DNA of 64,000 nt from Klebsiella huaxiensis (GTDB taxonomy: Bacteria; Pseudomonadota; Gammaproteobacteria; Enterobacterales; Enterobacteriaceae), in contig NZ_CP036175.1 of the NCBI RefSeq assembly GCF_003261575.2, forward strand, positions 2,790,001 to 2,854,000, read 5' to 3'. How positions within the stretch are numbered: position 1 is the first letter of the stretch; each line of letters starts with the position of its first letter. Below are positions 26,901 to 36,002 of this stretch, one piece after another. A program made the position numbers and the translations under genes. The notes below the pieces were generated by a model. It was not told where the DNA came from, ran no database searches, and was given only the letters and a program-made list of their open reading frames with translations.

Positions 26901-27611
26901 GTGAAAAGACTGTTTTTGCTGGTATCGGCGGTATGGGCGCTTAGCGCCTGCGATGAAAAGGCTGCGCCACAAGCGTTTACGCCGGAAATGGCGAGTTTTT
27001 CTAACGAATTTGAGTTCGATCCACTGCGCGGGCCGGTGAAGGAGTTTACTCAGACGCTATTTGATGAACATGATAAAGCGATTAAAGAGGTGAGAGCGCG
27101 TTTGTCAAACGAAGGGTGCTTTGATCTTATCGCTCTGGATAATCGTGAAGAGAACACCTATGGGGCGTGGTTGCTGGATGCGAATTACTACCTTGATTCT
27201 GAAACTCATGAAAAACGCCTGCGCTTGCAGGGGAAATGCCAGCTGGCTGAAATGGTGTCTGAAGGGATGAAGTGGGAGATGGATGATAATGGTTTTATCG
27301 TAACGTCAATGGGTAAAAAAACAACGACCTCTTATCGCTATGATAGCGAGGGTTTTCCGCTGGGGAAAATCACGACGGCTAAAGATGCGCGTTATGCGGT
27401 AACGCTGACACCTTCAGCCGACTCACGTCAGAAGTTGAACTATAGCGCCGTATTGGTTTCAGATGATAATCCGGTCGGCAGCGTACAGCAGACCTGCGAA
27501 TATGATGATTATTACAACCCGACTCGCTGCGAGCAGCAGATGGTCGATAACAGTGTCCAGCCCCCGCTGACTTACCACTACACTATCAAAAACACCATCG
27601 AGTATTACTGA
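26901..27611 (+). CDS. ynfC: Outer-membrane-type lipoprotein YnfC
   Basis: This UPF0257 lipoprotein has 236 residues, the same length as in E. coli. The lipobox is LSAC within LLVSAVWALSACDEKA. FTPEMASFSNEFEFDPLRGP and YTIKNTIEYY at the C-terminus match E. coli YnfC. GTG at 26901 is taken as start (AAAGGGAA before it); an in-frame TTG at 26874 is less likely. It overlaps the convergent speG by 7 nt. Function is unknown. Confidence 0.9.
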   Translation: MKRLFLLVSAVWALSACDEKAAPQAFTPEMASFSNEFEFDPLRGPVKEFTQTLFDEHDKAIKEVRARLSNEGCFDLIALDNREENTYGAWLLDANYYLDSETHEKRLRLQGKCQLAEMVSEGMKWEMDDNGFIVTSMGKKTTTSYRYDSEGFPLGKITTAKDARYAVTLTPSADSRQKLNYSAVLVSDDNPVGSVQQTCEYDDYYNPTRCEQQMVDNSVQPPLTYHYTIKNTIEYY

Positions 27612-28165
27612 GCCGTCGGCTTGAGCAACGTCTGACCCGGTGCTTTGTGCTCGATCAGGTACTGGTGCTGGAACAGACACATGCGGATAGTATTGCGATA
27701 TTCGCCGTTGATGAAGAATTCATGAATGAGTTCACCTTCCACTATGAAACCGAGCTTGCGGTAAATGTGAATTGCCTTTTCATTCTCTTTATCAACAATG
27801 AGATACAGCTTATAGAGGTTGAGCACCATAAAGCCGTAGTCCATTGCGAGCTTCGCAGCGCGGGTTGCCAGACCTTTCCCCTGATAATCCGGTGAAATAA
27901 TTATCTGGAACTCCGCACGGCGGTGAACGTGATTGATTTCCACCAGTTCCACCAGGCCGGCTTTTTCACCGTCGCATTCAATGACAAAGCGGCGTTCGCT
28001 CTGGTCGTGAATATGTTTATCGTACAGATCAGAAAGTTCGACAAAGGCTTCATAAGGCTCTTCAAACCAGTAGCGCATAACGCTGGCGTTATTATCGAGC
28101 TGGTGGACAAAGCGTAAGTCTTCGCGCTCGAGCGGGCGAAGTTTGACGTGATGAGCGTCAGTCAT
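27605..28165 (-). CDS. speG: Spermidine N1-acetyltransferase
   Basis: SpeG acetylates spermidine and spermine with acetyl-CoA and so prevents polyamine toxicity under stress. The 186 residues equal the E. coli length. The GNAT acetyl-CoA loop is in YQGKGLATRAAKLAMDYGF, and the acceptor side is in FEEPYEAFVELSDLYDKHIH. It acts in the cytoplasm as a dodecamer. It is functionally related to mdtJI at 4.7-5.3 kb, which exports spermidine. Confidence 0.97.
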   Translation of the reverse strand: MTDAHHVKLRPLEREDLRFVHQLDNNASVMRYWFEEPYEAFVELSDLYDKHIHDQSERRFVIECDGEKAGLVELVEINHVHRRAEFQIIISPDYQGKGLATRAAKLAMDYGFMVLNLYKLYLIVDKENEKAIHIYRKLGFIVEGELIHEFFINGEYRNTIRMCLFQHQYLIEHKAPGQTLLKPTAQ

Positions 28166-28211
28166 GGGAATACCTGATACCTGTGAGTTATTGCGCAGTT
28201 GTATGAATTGT

Positions 28212-28227
28212 GGCGCCCGCAGGCGCC
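28212..28227 (-). terminator. Hairpin after ynfB
   Basis: The perfect stem GGCGCC-CGCA-GGCGCC lies 6 bp past the ynfB stop on the minus strand. Only a short T-poor tail follows, so its strength as a terminator is uncertain. Confidence 0.55.
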
Positions 28228-28232
28228 ATAAA

Positions 28233-28574
28233 TTACGGTGCTACGGTACGGCCAGTGCGGCGATCAAGGCAGCGTAGAGTGTTGGGTTCCCAGTACGCGT
28301 TAACGTTCGCGCTCTTCTGGCAGTTGTCCTGAGCATCAAAAGCCACGTCGGCTTTGTCCCACTCTTTCTCGGTACGCGTGTTGACCTTCTGGCGTAAAGA
28401 ACGGGTGTCGTTCCACTGTTCTTTTTCCATCGCGGCCTGCTGGCGGCTTTGCGCGCTATCGCCGGATTCAATCACCAGCTTGTCAGTTTTGGCAAACGAC
28501 GACGCGGTAAAGATTACCGCGCTCAGCGCCAGCATAGCGGTCAGGCACCAGCGTTTGTTCAATATCATATTCAT
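28233..28574 (-). CDS. ynfB: Secreted DUF1283 protein YnfB
   Basis: The small exported protein of the UPF0482 family has 113 residues as in E. coli. A signal peptide (about 1-27, ending SSFA) is followed by the strongly conserved KLVIESGDSAQSRQQAAMEK and NAYWEPNTLRCLDRRTGR. The ATG at 28574 is used rather than the adjoining GTG at 28577, because it gives correct spacing to AAAGGAA. Function is unknown. Confidence 0.92.
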   Translation of the reverse strand: MNMILNKRWCLTAMLALSAVIFTASSFAKTDKLVIESGDSAQSRQQAAMEKEQWNDTRSLRQKVNTRTEKEWDKADVAFDAQDNCQKSANVNAYWEPNTLRCLDRRTGRTVAP

Positions 28575-28712
28575 CACGATTTCCTTTAAGTGATCCCCTT
28601 AGTCTGAGTTTACTACATCTCTTTTCGACGGCATACCCGACAAAACAGACCTGGTTATGGGACATTATTGCGTAGAATAGATTAATTCATTGTCCCCTTT
28701 ACGAATCTTTAA

Positions 28713-29039
28713 ATGCTAAAAACAACATTACTTTTCTTTGCTACCGCCCTGTGTGAAATCATCGGCTGCTATTTACCCTGGCTATGGCTGAAACGTGGGG
28801 CAAGCCCGTTACTGTTGATTCCGACTGCTTTGGCACTAACGTTGTTTGTCTGGCTGTTGACGCTGCATCCGGAAGCCAGCGGACGCGTCTATGCGGCTTA
28901 CGGCGGTGTTTATGTCTGTACGGCGCTGCTCTGGCTGCGTTTCGTTGATGGCGTAAAACTGAGTCATTACGACTGGGCTGGGGCGCTGATTGCGCTGTGC
29001 GGGATGCTAATCATTGTGGCTGGATGGGGACGAGCATAG
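28713..29039 (+). CDS. ynfA: UPF0060 four-helix membrane protein YnfA
   Basis: YnfA is an SMR-like inner-membrane protein of 108 residues and four helices. It has FATALCEIIGCYLPWLWLKR with the conserved glutamate, GRVYAAYGGVYVCTALLWLR in helix 3 and DWAGALIALCGMLIIVAGW in helix 4. The length equals that of E. coli YnfA. Reports in enterobacteria link it to drug efflux. It is single, followed by a good terminator. Confidence 0.95.
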   Translation: MLKTTLLFFATALCEIIGCYLPWLWLKRGASPLLLIPTALALTLFVWLLTLHPEASGRVYAAYGGVYVCTALLWLRFVDGVKLSHYDWAGALIALCGMLIIVAGWGRA

Positions 29040-29061
29040 CGATCGCCTTGAGTTAATCATT

Positions 29062-29096
29062 CGGACCAAACCCGCATTGGTCCGGATTGTTTTTTC
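29062..29096 (+). terminator. Rho-independent terminator after ynfA
   Basis: The stem CGGACCAA/TTGGTCCG (29062-29069, 29077-29084) is followed by a T-rich tract (TTGTTTTTT). Confidence 0.9.
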
Positions 29097-29180
29097 CCGT
29101 CTTAATTCATTCCCGTCTTTTGAGATCCCATTTTGGCTACCGAGATAATGTGATCGAACGCATTCTTTTTGATCATCATA

Positions 29181-29193
29181 CTTGTATGGTAGT
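29181..29193 (+). promoter_or_regulatory. Shared operator motif upstream of rspA
   Basis: CTTGTATGGTAGT, 54 bp before the rspA start, recurs exactly upstream of ydfI (33027) and dctP (34876). Here it also overlaps the palindrome CATACTTGTATG. It is probably the binding site of the GntR-family regulator RspR encoded at 39983. Confidence 0.7.
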
Positions 29194-29246
29194 AGGTCTG
29201 ATGTTTTAATTTTATTCACTAACCGCATAGATGTAAGGAAGATGAG

Positions 29247-30461
29247 ATGAAGATCGTTGCCGCTGAAGTTTTCGTCACTTGCCCTGGACGTAACTTTGTC
29301 ACCCTTAAAATCACCACCGATGACGGAATTATTGGCTACGGTGACGCCACGCTAAACGGTCGTGAGCTGCCAGTCGCATCGTATCTGCGCGATCACCTAT
29401 GTCCGCAGCTGGTTGGGCGTGATGCGCACCGAATTGAAGACATCTGGCAGTTTTTCTATAAAGGCGCGTACTGGCGTCGCGGCCCGGTGACGATGTCGGC
29501 CATTTCCGCCGTCGATATGGCCCTATGGGACATTAAAGCAAAAGCAGCAGGCATGCCTTTGTATCAACTGCTGGGCGGGGCATCGCGGGAAGGGGTCATG
29601 GTTTACTGCCACACCACGGGCCACTCCATTGATGAAGTACTCGATGATTATGCTCGCCACCAGGAGATGGGATTCAAGGCCATTCGCGTGCAGTGCGGTG
29701 TACCGGGTATGAAAACCACCTACGGCATGGCGAAAGGCAAAGGTCAGGCCTATGAACCGGCTACCAAAGGGCAGTGGCCGGAAGAGCAGCTGTGGTCGAC
29801 AGAAAAATACCTCGATTTTACGCCGCAGTTGTTTGCTGCCGTGCGCGAAAAGTTTGGTTTTAACGAACATTTGCTCCATGACATGCATCACCGCCTGACG
29901 CCAATTGAAGCGGCGCGCTTTGGTAAAAGTATCGAAGATTATCGCCTGTTCTGGATGGAAGATCCGACTCCGGCAGAGAACCAGGAGTGCTTCCGCTTAA
30001 TTCGTCAGCATACCGTCACACCGATTGCGGTTGGGGAAGTCTTTAACAGTATTTGGGATTGTAAGCAGCTGATTGAAGAACAATTGATCGACTATATCCG
30101 CACCACCATTACTCACGCAGGTGGGATTACAGGTATGCGCCGTATTGCCGATTTTGCTTCGCTCTATCAAGTGCGCACCGGTTCGCACGGGCCGTCGGAT
30201 CTGTCGCCAGTTTGTATGGCCGCAGCGCTGCATTTCGATCTGTGGGTGCCGAACTTTGGCGTGCAGGAATATATGGGCTATTCCGAGCAAATGCTGGAAG
30301 TCTTCCCGCATAGCTGGACGTTTGATAATGGCTATATGCATCCGGGTGAAAAGCCGGGCCTGGGCATCGAATTTGATGAAAAGCTGGCAGCGAAATATCC
30401 CTATGAACCTGCTTATTTGCCGGTAGCCCGTCTGGAAGACGGTACGTTGTGGAACTGGTGA
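29247..30461 (+). CDS. rspA: D-mannonate dehydratase-family enzyme RspA
   Basis: RspA belongs to the enolase superfamily, mannonate dehydratase subgroup, whose members dehydrate D-mannonate or related aldonates to 2-keto-3-deoxygluconate; in E. coli it is known as starvation-sensing protein RspA. The 404 residues equal the E. coli length. Metal and acid/base segments are visible: RVQCGVPGMKTTYG, LHDMHHRLTPIEA, WMEDPTPAENQECF, AVGEVFNSIWDCK and GSHGPSDLSPVCMAAALHFD. It is first in the rspA-rspB-ydfJ operon with a shared operator motif upstream. The enzyme would close a uronate pathway with YdfI and UxaC encoded nearby. Confidence 0.95.
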   Translation: MKIVAAEVFVTCPGRNFVTLKITTDDGIIGYGDATLNGRELPVASYLRDHLCPQLVGRDAHRIEDIWQFFYKGAYWRRGPVTMSAISAVDMALWDIKAKAAGMPLYQLLGGASREGVMVYCHTTGHSIDEVLDDYARHQEMGFKAIRVQCGVPGMKTTYGMAKGKGQAYEPATKGQWPEEQLWSTEKYLDFTPQLFAAVREKFGFNEHLLHDMHHRLTPIEAARFGKSIEDYRLFWMEDPTPAENQECFRLIRQHTVTPIAVGEVFNSIWDCKQLIEEQLIDYIRTTITHAGGITGMRRIADFASLYQVRTGSHGPSDLSPVCMAAALHFDLWVPNFGVQEYMGYSEQMLEVFPHSWTFDNGYMHPGEKPGLGIEFDEKLAAKYPYEPAYLPVARLEDGTLWNW

Positions 30462-30471
30462 GGAGAAAGAA

Positions 30472-31491
30472 ATGAAAAGTATTGTGATTCGTCAACCTAA
30501 CGAGTTAGTGGTTGAAGAGCGTCCAATTCCGCAACCTGCGGCAGGGGAAGTGCGGGTCAAAGTAAAACTGGCGGGAATATGCGGTTCTGATAGCCATATT
30601 TATCGCGGGCACAACCCATTTGCTAAATATCCGCGCGTGATAGGGCATGAATTTTTCGGCGAGATTGATGCGGTTGGTGAAGGTGTCACTGATAAAGCCG
30701 TTGGCCAGCGCGTCAGCGTTGACCCGGTGATTAGCTGCGGTCATTGCTATCCTTGCTCAGTGGGAAAACCGAACGTGTGTACCTCTTTAGTGGTGCTGGG
30801 CGTTCATCGGGATGGCGGTTTTAGCGAGTACGCTGTCGTGCCGGCTAAAAATGCCTGGTTGGTACCGGATCCGGTTTCTGACCGACATGCGGTGATGATT
30901 GAACCTTTCACTATTGCGGCTAACGTTACTGGACATGTCTCGCCAACTGACCAGGATGTTGCGCTGGTTTACGGGGCTGGGCCGATGGGTCTGACGACTA
31001 TCCAGGTACTGAAACGGGTGTACCGCGTTAAGCAAGTGATCGTGGTTGACCGGATTGATGAGCGTCTGCAGATGGCGCAGCGCAACGGAGCGGATTGGGT
31101 TATCAATAATGGCGAGAAGCCGTTATCCGAAACGCTGAAAGAGAAGGGAATACAGCCGACGCTGATTATTGACGCCGCCTGTCATCCGACTATTTTGCAA
31201 GAAGCCGTCACGTTAGCCTCGCCGGCGGCAAGAATTGTGTTGATGGGATTCTCAACAGAACCATCTCAGGTTGTGCAACAAGGCATTACCGGGAAAGAGT
31301 TATCTATTTTCTCGTCACGCCTGAATGCCAATAAATTCCCGGTGGTAATTGATTGGTTAGAGCAAGGGCTAATTAATCCAGAGGAGCTGATCACTCACGA
31401 ATTTGAGTATCAACATGTTGTTGATGCACTGGAACTTTTTGAGAATGACAGAAAACGTTGCTGTAAGGTTTTATTAACCTTCGGGCAATAA
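30472..31491 (+). CDS. rspB: Zinc-dependent alcohol dehydrogenase RspB
   Basis: RspB is a medium-chain dehydrogenase of the sorbitol/threonine dehydrogenase type. Related enzymes oxidise L-gulonate or similar aldonates at C5. The 339 residues show the catalytic zinc ligand in AGICGSDSHIYRGHNPF, GHEFFGEIDAVGEGV, the structural zinc cysteines in SCGHCYPCSVGKPNVC, and the NAD-binding loop YGAGPMGL. It begins 10 bp after rspA with an AGGAGAAAG SD, so the two are co-transcribed. The exact substrate cannot be read from the sequence. Confidence 0.94.
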   Translation: MKSIVIRQPNELVVEERPIPQPAAGEVRVKVKLAGICGSDSHIYRGHNPFAKYPRVIGHEFFGEIDAVGEGVTDKAVGQRVSVDPVISCGHCYPCSVGKPNVCTSLVVLGVHRDGGFSEYAVVPAKNAWLVPDPVSDRHAVMIEPFTIAANVTGHVSPTDQDVALVYGAGPMGLTTIQVLKRVYRVKQVIVVDRIDERLQMAQRNGADWVINNGEKPLSETLKEKGIQPTLIIDAACHPTILQEAVTLASPAARIVLMGFSTEPSQVVQQGITGKELSIFSSRLNANKFPVVIDWLEQGLINPEELITHEFEYQHVVDALELFENDRKRCCKVLLTFGQ

Positions 31492-31534
31492 TTACGAGTG
31501 CGGACTCTATATCCTACAATTAGAGATAATCATT

Positions 31535-32911
31535 ATGACTACAGTTAAAAATGAGAGAACAACATCAGATCTCATTCGTGCAGCCGTATCTGGTTGGTTA
31601 GGTACCGCGCTGGAGTTTATGGACTTCCAGCTCTATTCTCTTGGCGCGGCGCTGGTTTTTCATGAAATATTTTTCCCTGAACAATCTGCTGCCATGGCGC
31701 TTATTCTGGCAATGGGGACTTATGGCGCAGGGTATATTGCGCGAATCGTCGGGGCATTCTTTTTTGGTAAGATGGGTGACAGTATAGGGCGTAAAAGAGT
31801 CCTGTTTATTACTATCACCATGATGGGGATTTGTACCACCCTGATTGGCGTTCTGCCAACCTATGCACAGGTCGGTATTTTAGCGCCGGTATTGCTGGTC
31901 ACTTTACGTATCGTTCAGGGATTAGGCGCTGGGGCTGAAATTTCCGGAGCGGGTACCATGCTGGCAGAATATGCGCCAAAAGGTAAGCGCGGCATTATCT
32001 CTTCGCTGGTTGCGATGGGAACCAACTGCGGAACGTTAAGCGCCACGGCCATCTGGGCGTTCATGTTCTTCGTACTGGACCGCGAACAGCTCGTCGCTTG
32101 GGGATGGCGTGTTCCGTTCCTGGCAAGCGTTGTGGTGATGATTTTTGCTATCTGGTTACGTCTGAACCTGAAAGAAAGTCCAGTATTTGAACAGGTTAGT
32201 GAAGAAAATGTTTTACAGGAAGAGACTGCGGCTAGTGAGAACACCCTCGGTGCGATGCTGAAAAGCAAGTCCTTCTGGCTGGCGACGGGTCTGCGCTTTG
32301 GGCAAGCAGGTAACTCCGGCTTACTGCAAACATTCCTCGCAGGTTATCTGGTACAAACATTATTGTTTGATAAAGGTATACCAACTGACGCATTAATGAT
32401 TAGCTCAGTTATTGGCTTTATCACTATTCCTTTCCTGGGGTGGCTATCAGATAAAATAGGTCGTCGCGTACCTTACATTATCATCAATATTTCGGCGATT
32501 ATTCTGGCTTACCCGATGCTGTCGATAATTGTAGATAAGAGCTATAGCGCAAGCACTATTATGGCGTCATTGATTGTGATTCATAATGTGGCGGTGTTAG
32601 GTCTTTTTGCTCTGGAAAATATTACCATGGCCGAGCTGTTTGGTTCCCGTAATCGCTTTACCCGTATGGCGATTTCGAAAGAGGCGGGCGGCTTAGTTGC
32701 AGTAGGGTTTGGTCCCGTACTGGCTGGTATTTTCTGTAATATGACCGGCTCATGGATGCCCATCGTTATTATGCTGGTTTGTTATTCAATCATTGGTTTA
32801 ATTTCTGCCATTCTGATGCCAGAAGTCCGCGACCGTGATTTGAGTTTGCTCAATGATGCTGCAGATTGTACGCCAGAGAAAAAAACGGTCGGCAACGGAC
32901 AATATATTTGA
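31535..32911 (+). CDS. ydfJ: MHS-type MFS transporter YdfJ
   Basis: This proton-coupled uptake protein belongs to the metabolite:H+ symporter group (ShiA, KgtP, ProP relatives). The 458 residues have 12 helices. Signatures are GKMGDSIGRKRVLFITITMM after helix 2, RIVQGLGAGAEISGAGTMLA in helix 4 and GWLSDKIGRRVPYIIINISA in the second half. It matches E. coli YdfJ, which is cut by the Qin prophage in K-12; here the gene is complete. It is third in the rspAB operon, so it probably imports the aldonate that RspA/RspB use. A strong terminator follows. Confidence 0.92.
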   Translation: MTTVKNERTTSDLIRAAVSGWLGTALEFMDFQLYSLGAALVFHEIFFPEQSAAMALILAMGTYGAGYIARIVGAFFFGKMGDSIGRKRVLFITITMMGICTTLIGVLPTYAQVGILAPVLLVTLRIVQGLGAGAEISGAGTMLAEYAPKGKRGIISSLVAMGTNCGTLSATAIWAFMFFVLDREQLVAWGWRVPFLASVVVMIFAIWLRLNLKESPVFEQVSEENVLQEETAASENTLGAMLKSKSFWLATGLRFGQAGNSGLLQTFLAGYLVQTLLFDKGIPTDALMISSVIGFITIPFLGWLSDKIGRRVPYIIINISAIILAYPMLSIIVDKSYSASTIMASLIVIHNVAVLGLFALENITMAELFGSRNRFTRMAISKEAGGLVAVGFGPVLAGIFCNMTGSWMPIVIMLVCYSIIGLISAILMPEVRDRDLSLLNDAADCTPEKKTVGNGQYI

Positions 32912-32955
32912 GTTCCATAGAGTCCGCACCTTGATGATAGTTGTAAATAAAAATC

Positions 32956-32980
32956 TGCCGGGCTTTTAGCCCGGCATTTT
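32956..32980 (+). terminator. Rho-independent terminator after ydfJ
   Basis: TGCCGGGCT (32956-32964) and AGCCCGGCA (32968-32976) form a perfect stem followed by TTTT. Confidence 0.88.
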
Positions 32981-33026
32981 CTATCCCTTCATGCAAAATA
33001 TGCTGAATATATAACGACGTTATCTT

Positions 33027-33039
33027 CTTGTATGGTAGT
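33027..33039 (+). promoter_or_regulatory. Shared operator motif upstream of ydfI
   Basis: CTTGTATGGTAGT lies about 104 bp upstream of the ydfI start and is identical to the copies before rspA and dctP. It is the basis for assigning ydfI to the same regulon. Confidence 0.7.
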
Positions 33040-33142
33040 TGATGAAAATCAAAGGTGTTATACCAATCATATGAGATGGTTTATATCACTGAGCCATTCT
33101 TATCGAGAATGGATTTTTGAACATCATAAAATGAGAGTCACC

Positions 33143-34606
33143 ATGGAAAACACGCTTTTAACAGCTAATGCCACGCTGCCTTCTTACGATCGCAACCGGC
33201 TCGTTCCGCGTATCGTCCACCTGGGATTTGGCGCATTCCATCGCGCCCACCAGGCGGTATATGCCGATATTCTGGCAACAGAACACGGCAGCGACTGGGG
33301 TTATACCGAAGTGAATTTAATCGGCGGCGAGCAACAGATTGCCGACCTGCAACAGCAGGATTTGCTGTATACCGTCGCCGAGATGTCGGCAGATGCCTGG
33401 ACTGCTCGCGTTGTCGGCGTGGTGAAGCAGGCAATGCACGCCCAGGTGGATAGTCTGGAAAGCGTGCTGGCGAAAATGTGTGAACCGCAGGTCGCCATTG
33501 TCTCATTGACCATTACTGAAAAAGGTTACTGCCACTCCCCAGCGAGCGGTGAACTACAGCTGGATCACCCGCTGATTGTCGCCGACTTGCAAAACCCGCA
33601 TCAGCCAAAATCAGCGCCGGGCGTGGTTGTGGAAGCTTTGGCACGACGCAAAGCGGCTGGGCTGGCCGCATTTAGCGTCATGTCCTGCGATAATATGCCG
33701 GAAAACGGCCGCGTGATGCGTAATGTCGTTTGTGCCTATGCACGTGCAGTTGATGCCGAACTCGCTGAATGGATTGTGCACAATGTTACCTTTCCATCCA
33801 CGATGGTTGACCGCATCGTCCCGGCCGTTACAGCGGATACGCTGGACAAAATTGAACAACTCACCGGCGTGCGCGATCCTGCTGGTGTCGCCTGTGAACC
33901 GTTCCGCCAGTGGGTTATTGAAGATAATTTTGTTGCCGGTCGTCCTGAATGGCAAAAGGCGGGCGCTGAACTGGTATCTGACGTGCTGCCGTTTGAGGAA
34001 ATGAAGCTGCGTATGCTCAACGGTAGCCACTCCTTCCTGGCTTACCTGGGTTATCTGGCTGGTTATCAGCATATTAATGATTGTATGCTGGACGACAACT
34101 ATCGCCGTGCCGCGCATGTACTGATGCTGAATGAACAGGCTCCGACGCTGAAAGTACAGGGCGTTGATCTTGCACGTTATGCTGGTTTACTTATCGACCG
34201 CTACAGCAATCCGGCATTGCAGCACCGCACCTGGCAGATAGCGATGGACGGTAGTCAGAAGCTGCCACAGCGCATGCTGGATTCGATTCGTTGGCATCTG
34301 GCACATGGCAGCGACTTTACTCTGCTGGCGATGGGCGTTGCGGGCTGGATGCGCTATGTCAGCGGCGTTGATGACCAGGGACAGGCAATTGAAATTTCTG
34401 ACCCGTTGCTGCCGGTGATTGCCGAGACTGTGCGCAACAGCGAAGAAGGTGAAGGGCGAGTGAAGGCATTGCTGGGTATTGAAGCCATTTTCGGTCAGAC
34501 TCTGGTACAGGAAGGTCGCTTCGTAGATGCGGTCACTAACGCCTATTTAGCACTGCAAAAGCGCGGCGCAAAAGCCACCGTTGCTGCGTGGGCCCAGGCC
34601 AACTAA
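33143..34606 (+). CDS. ydfI: Mannitol dehydrogenase-family oxidoreductase YdfI (fructuronate reductase type)
   Basis: YdfI belongs to the polyol-specific long-chain dehydrogenases that include UxuB, which interconvert D-fructuronate and D-mannonate with NADH. The 487 residues match E. coli YdfI. The N-terminal NAD fold has PRIVHLGFGAFHRAHQAVYA. The catalytic lysine region is EMKLRMLNGSHSFLAYLGYL, and VMSCDNMPENGRVMRNVV is strongly conserved. Start 33143 (MENTLLTANATLPSYDRN) follows the homologue; upstream in-frame codons carry no similarity. It has its own shared operator and a terminator behind it, so it is a single-gene unit between rspAB-ydfJ and the TRAP operon. Confidence 0.92.
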   Translation: MENTLLTANATLPSYDRNRLVPRIVHLGFGAFHRAHQAVYADILATEHGSDWGYTEVNLIGGEQQIADLQQQDLLYTVAEMSADAWTARVVGVVKQAMHAQVDSLESVLAKMCEPQVAIVSLTITEKGYCHSPASGELQLDHPLIVADLQNPHQPKSAPGVVVEALARRKAAGLAAFSVMSCDNMPENGRVMRNVVCAYARAVDAELAEWIVHNVTFPSTMVDRIVPAVTADTLDKIEQLTGVRDPAGVACEPFRQWVIEDNFVAGRPEWQKAGAELVSDVLPFEEMKLRMLNGSHSFLAYLGYLAGYQHINDCMLDDNYRRAAHVLMLNEQAPTLKVQGVDLARYAGLLIDRYSNPALQHRTWQIAMDGSQKLPQRMLDSIRWHLAHGSDFTLLAMGVAGWMRYVSGVDDQGQAIEISDPLLPVIAETVRNSEEGEGRVKALLGIEAIFGQTLVQEGRFVDAVTNAYLALQKRGAKATVAAWAQAN

Positions 34607-34621
34607 ATTTCTCCATTCTGA

Positions 34622-34640
34622 TGCCGCCTTACTGGCGGCA
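34622..34640 (+). terminator. Terminator hairpin after ydfI
   Basis: The perfect stem TGCCGCC-TTACT-GGCGGCA is followed by TTAT. The rest of 34607-34970 holds an AT-rich leader with the dctP operator and no gene I can support. Confidence 0.75.
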
Positions 34641-34875
34641 TTATCGCTCGCAATCCTACGATGTATCCTGCCTGGATTTCCCATTATTGATTTTAGATCC
34701 GGCTCTGCTTTCATCAGATGCGGAACAAAGACTCTGCAGAGAGTATTAAATAATATTTGTGCTCACACTGTATGATTAATTAATTCATCATTCTTATTTC
34801 AACACCCTTCTCGATTAGTGTGCCAAATATATATCTATATTAGTGTGATCATTGATGGTTTTTTAATAGCGCCAA

Positions 34876-34888
34876 CTTGTATGGTAGT
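34876..34888 (+). promoter_or_regulatory. Shared operator motif upstream of dctP
   Basis: CTTGTATGGTAGT, 83 bp before the dctP start. With its right flank (AGGTCTG) it is identical over 20 bp to the rspA copy. Confidence 0.7.
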
Positions 34889-34970
34889 AGGTCTGGTGAT
34901 TAAATCCCGCATGATGATTGCTGGTAAATTGGCATGGAACGATATCTAATCAATCAGAAAAGGTGCAGGA

Positions 34971-35954
34971 ATGCGTGATTTAAATAATAAATGCAAATGG
35001 TTGGCCAAAACAGTCTGTGTACTGCCGTTATTGATCGTTGGCGTATGTAATGGGGCTGAATCACTAAACGTAAGTACCTCTTTATCTCCTGATGACCCTA
35101 TCTACAAGGGATTGCAGTCCTTTAAGAAAAACGTTGAGTCGCGCACTAATGGTGATATTAAAATAAAACTGTTTTCGAGCGGACAGCTTGGGGCTGATAA
35201 CGAACTGTTGCAGCATGCCCAGGCGGGAAGCAACGTTGGTGTTATCGTTGATGGTGCCCGTCTGGCGCAATTTGTGCCAGAAATGGCTATTATTCCCGCT
35301 CCTTTTGTTTTTAAAGATTACCAGACGATTAAAACCTTTATTAATAGCCCTGTTTTTGCTCAATGGAGTGAACAAATGGCGAAGAATTCAGGACTCATAC
35401 CTCTATCATTTAACTGGTATCAGGGGGCTCGTATGCTGGTGACGCAGAAACCGGTACAGAAACCTGAAGATTTATCCGGCGTGAGGGTTCGTGCACTGGA
35501 AGCGCCGGTAACCATCGAAACGATTAAGTGCATGGGGGGCGCGCCAACGCCTCTATCCTGGTCTGAAATTTACTCATCTATTCAAACTGGCGTCGTTGAT
35601 GCCGCTGAGGCGCAACCCACTGCGGTATATGGTTCTAAATTGTATGAAATCACAAAGTTCATCACTAAAACAAACCATATACATTTAATGACCGGCATTA
35701 TTGTTTCAGAAAAATGGTTATCCACGTTAACGCCTGAACAGCAGACAATCCTGAAAGAAGAGGCACAGAAGAACGGCGATATCGCTTCCGATAATACTAT
35801 TGCCGCCGGAGATAACATGTTGGCGGATATGGCGAGCAAAGGAATGACGGTTTCTGAAGTTGATGTTAAGCCTTTTGTTGATGCCTGCGCCTATGTCACG
35901 AAAAAACTGGGTCTGGAATCTGCACTTGAACAGGTAAAAAGCGTTACTAACTAA
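34971..35954 (+). CDS. dctP: TRAP transporter solute-binding protein (DctP family)
   Basis: This is the periplasmic receptor of a tripartite ATP-independent transporter. The 327 residues start with a signal peptide (about 1-29, ending NGAES). The DctP fold is seen in LSPDDPIYKGLQSFKKNVES, SSGQLGADNELLQHAQAGS and the ligand arginine strand LSGVRVRALEAPVTIETIKC. Many relatives bind uronates or C4-dicarboxylates. The following uxaC and shared operator make a hexuronate the best guess. A hairpin after the stop codon separates it from the membrane subunits. The symbol is generic. Confidence 0.9.
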   Translation: MRDLNNKCKWLAKTVCVLPLLIVGVCNGAESLNVSTSLSPDDPIYKGLQSFKKNVESRTNGDIKIKLFSSGQLGADNELLQHAQAGSNVGVIVDGARLAQFVPEMAIIPAPFVFKDYQTIKTFINSPVFAQWSEQMAKNSGLIPLSFNWYQGARMLVTQKPVQKPEDLSGVRVRALEAPVTIETIKCMGGAPTPLSWSEIYSSIQTGVVDAAEAQPTAVYGSKLYEITKFITKTNHIHLMTGIIVSEKWLSTLTPEQQTILKEEAQKNGDIASDNTIAAGDNMLADMASKGMTVSEVDVKPFVDACAYVTKKLGLESALEQVKSVTN

Positions 35955-35962
35955 AATTACCT

Positions 35963-35981
35963 CGGGGGTGAATAGCCCCCG
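35963..35981 (+). other. Stem-loop between dctP and dctQ
   Basis: CGGGGG-TGAATAG-CCCCCG lies 9 bp past the dctP stop. No U tract follows; it probably protects the dctP mRNA 3' end or attenuates transcription, favouring excess binding protein. Confidence 0.6.
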
Positions 35982-36002
35982 TTCGCAGCATTGAGGTTAA
36001 AA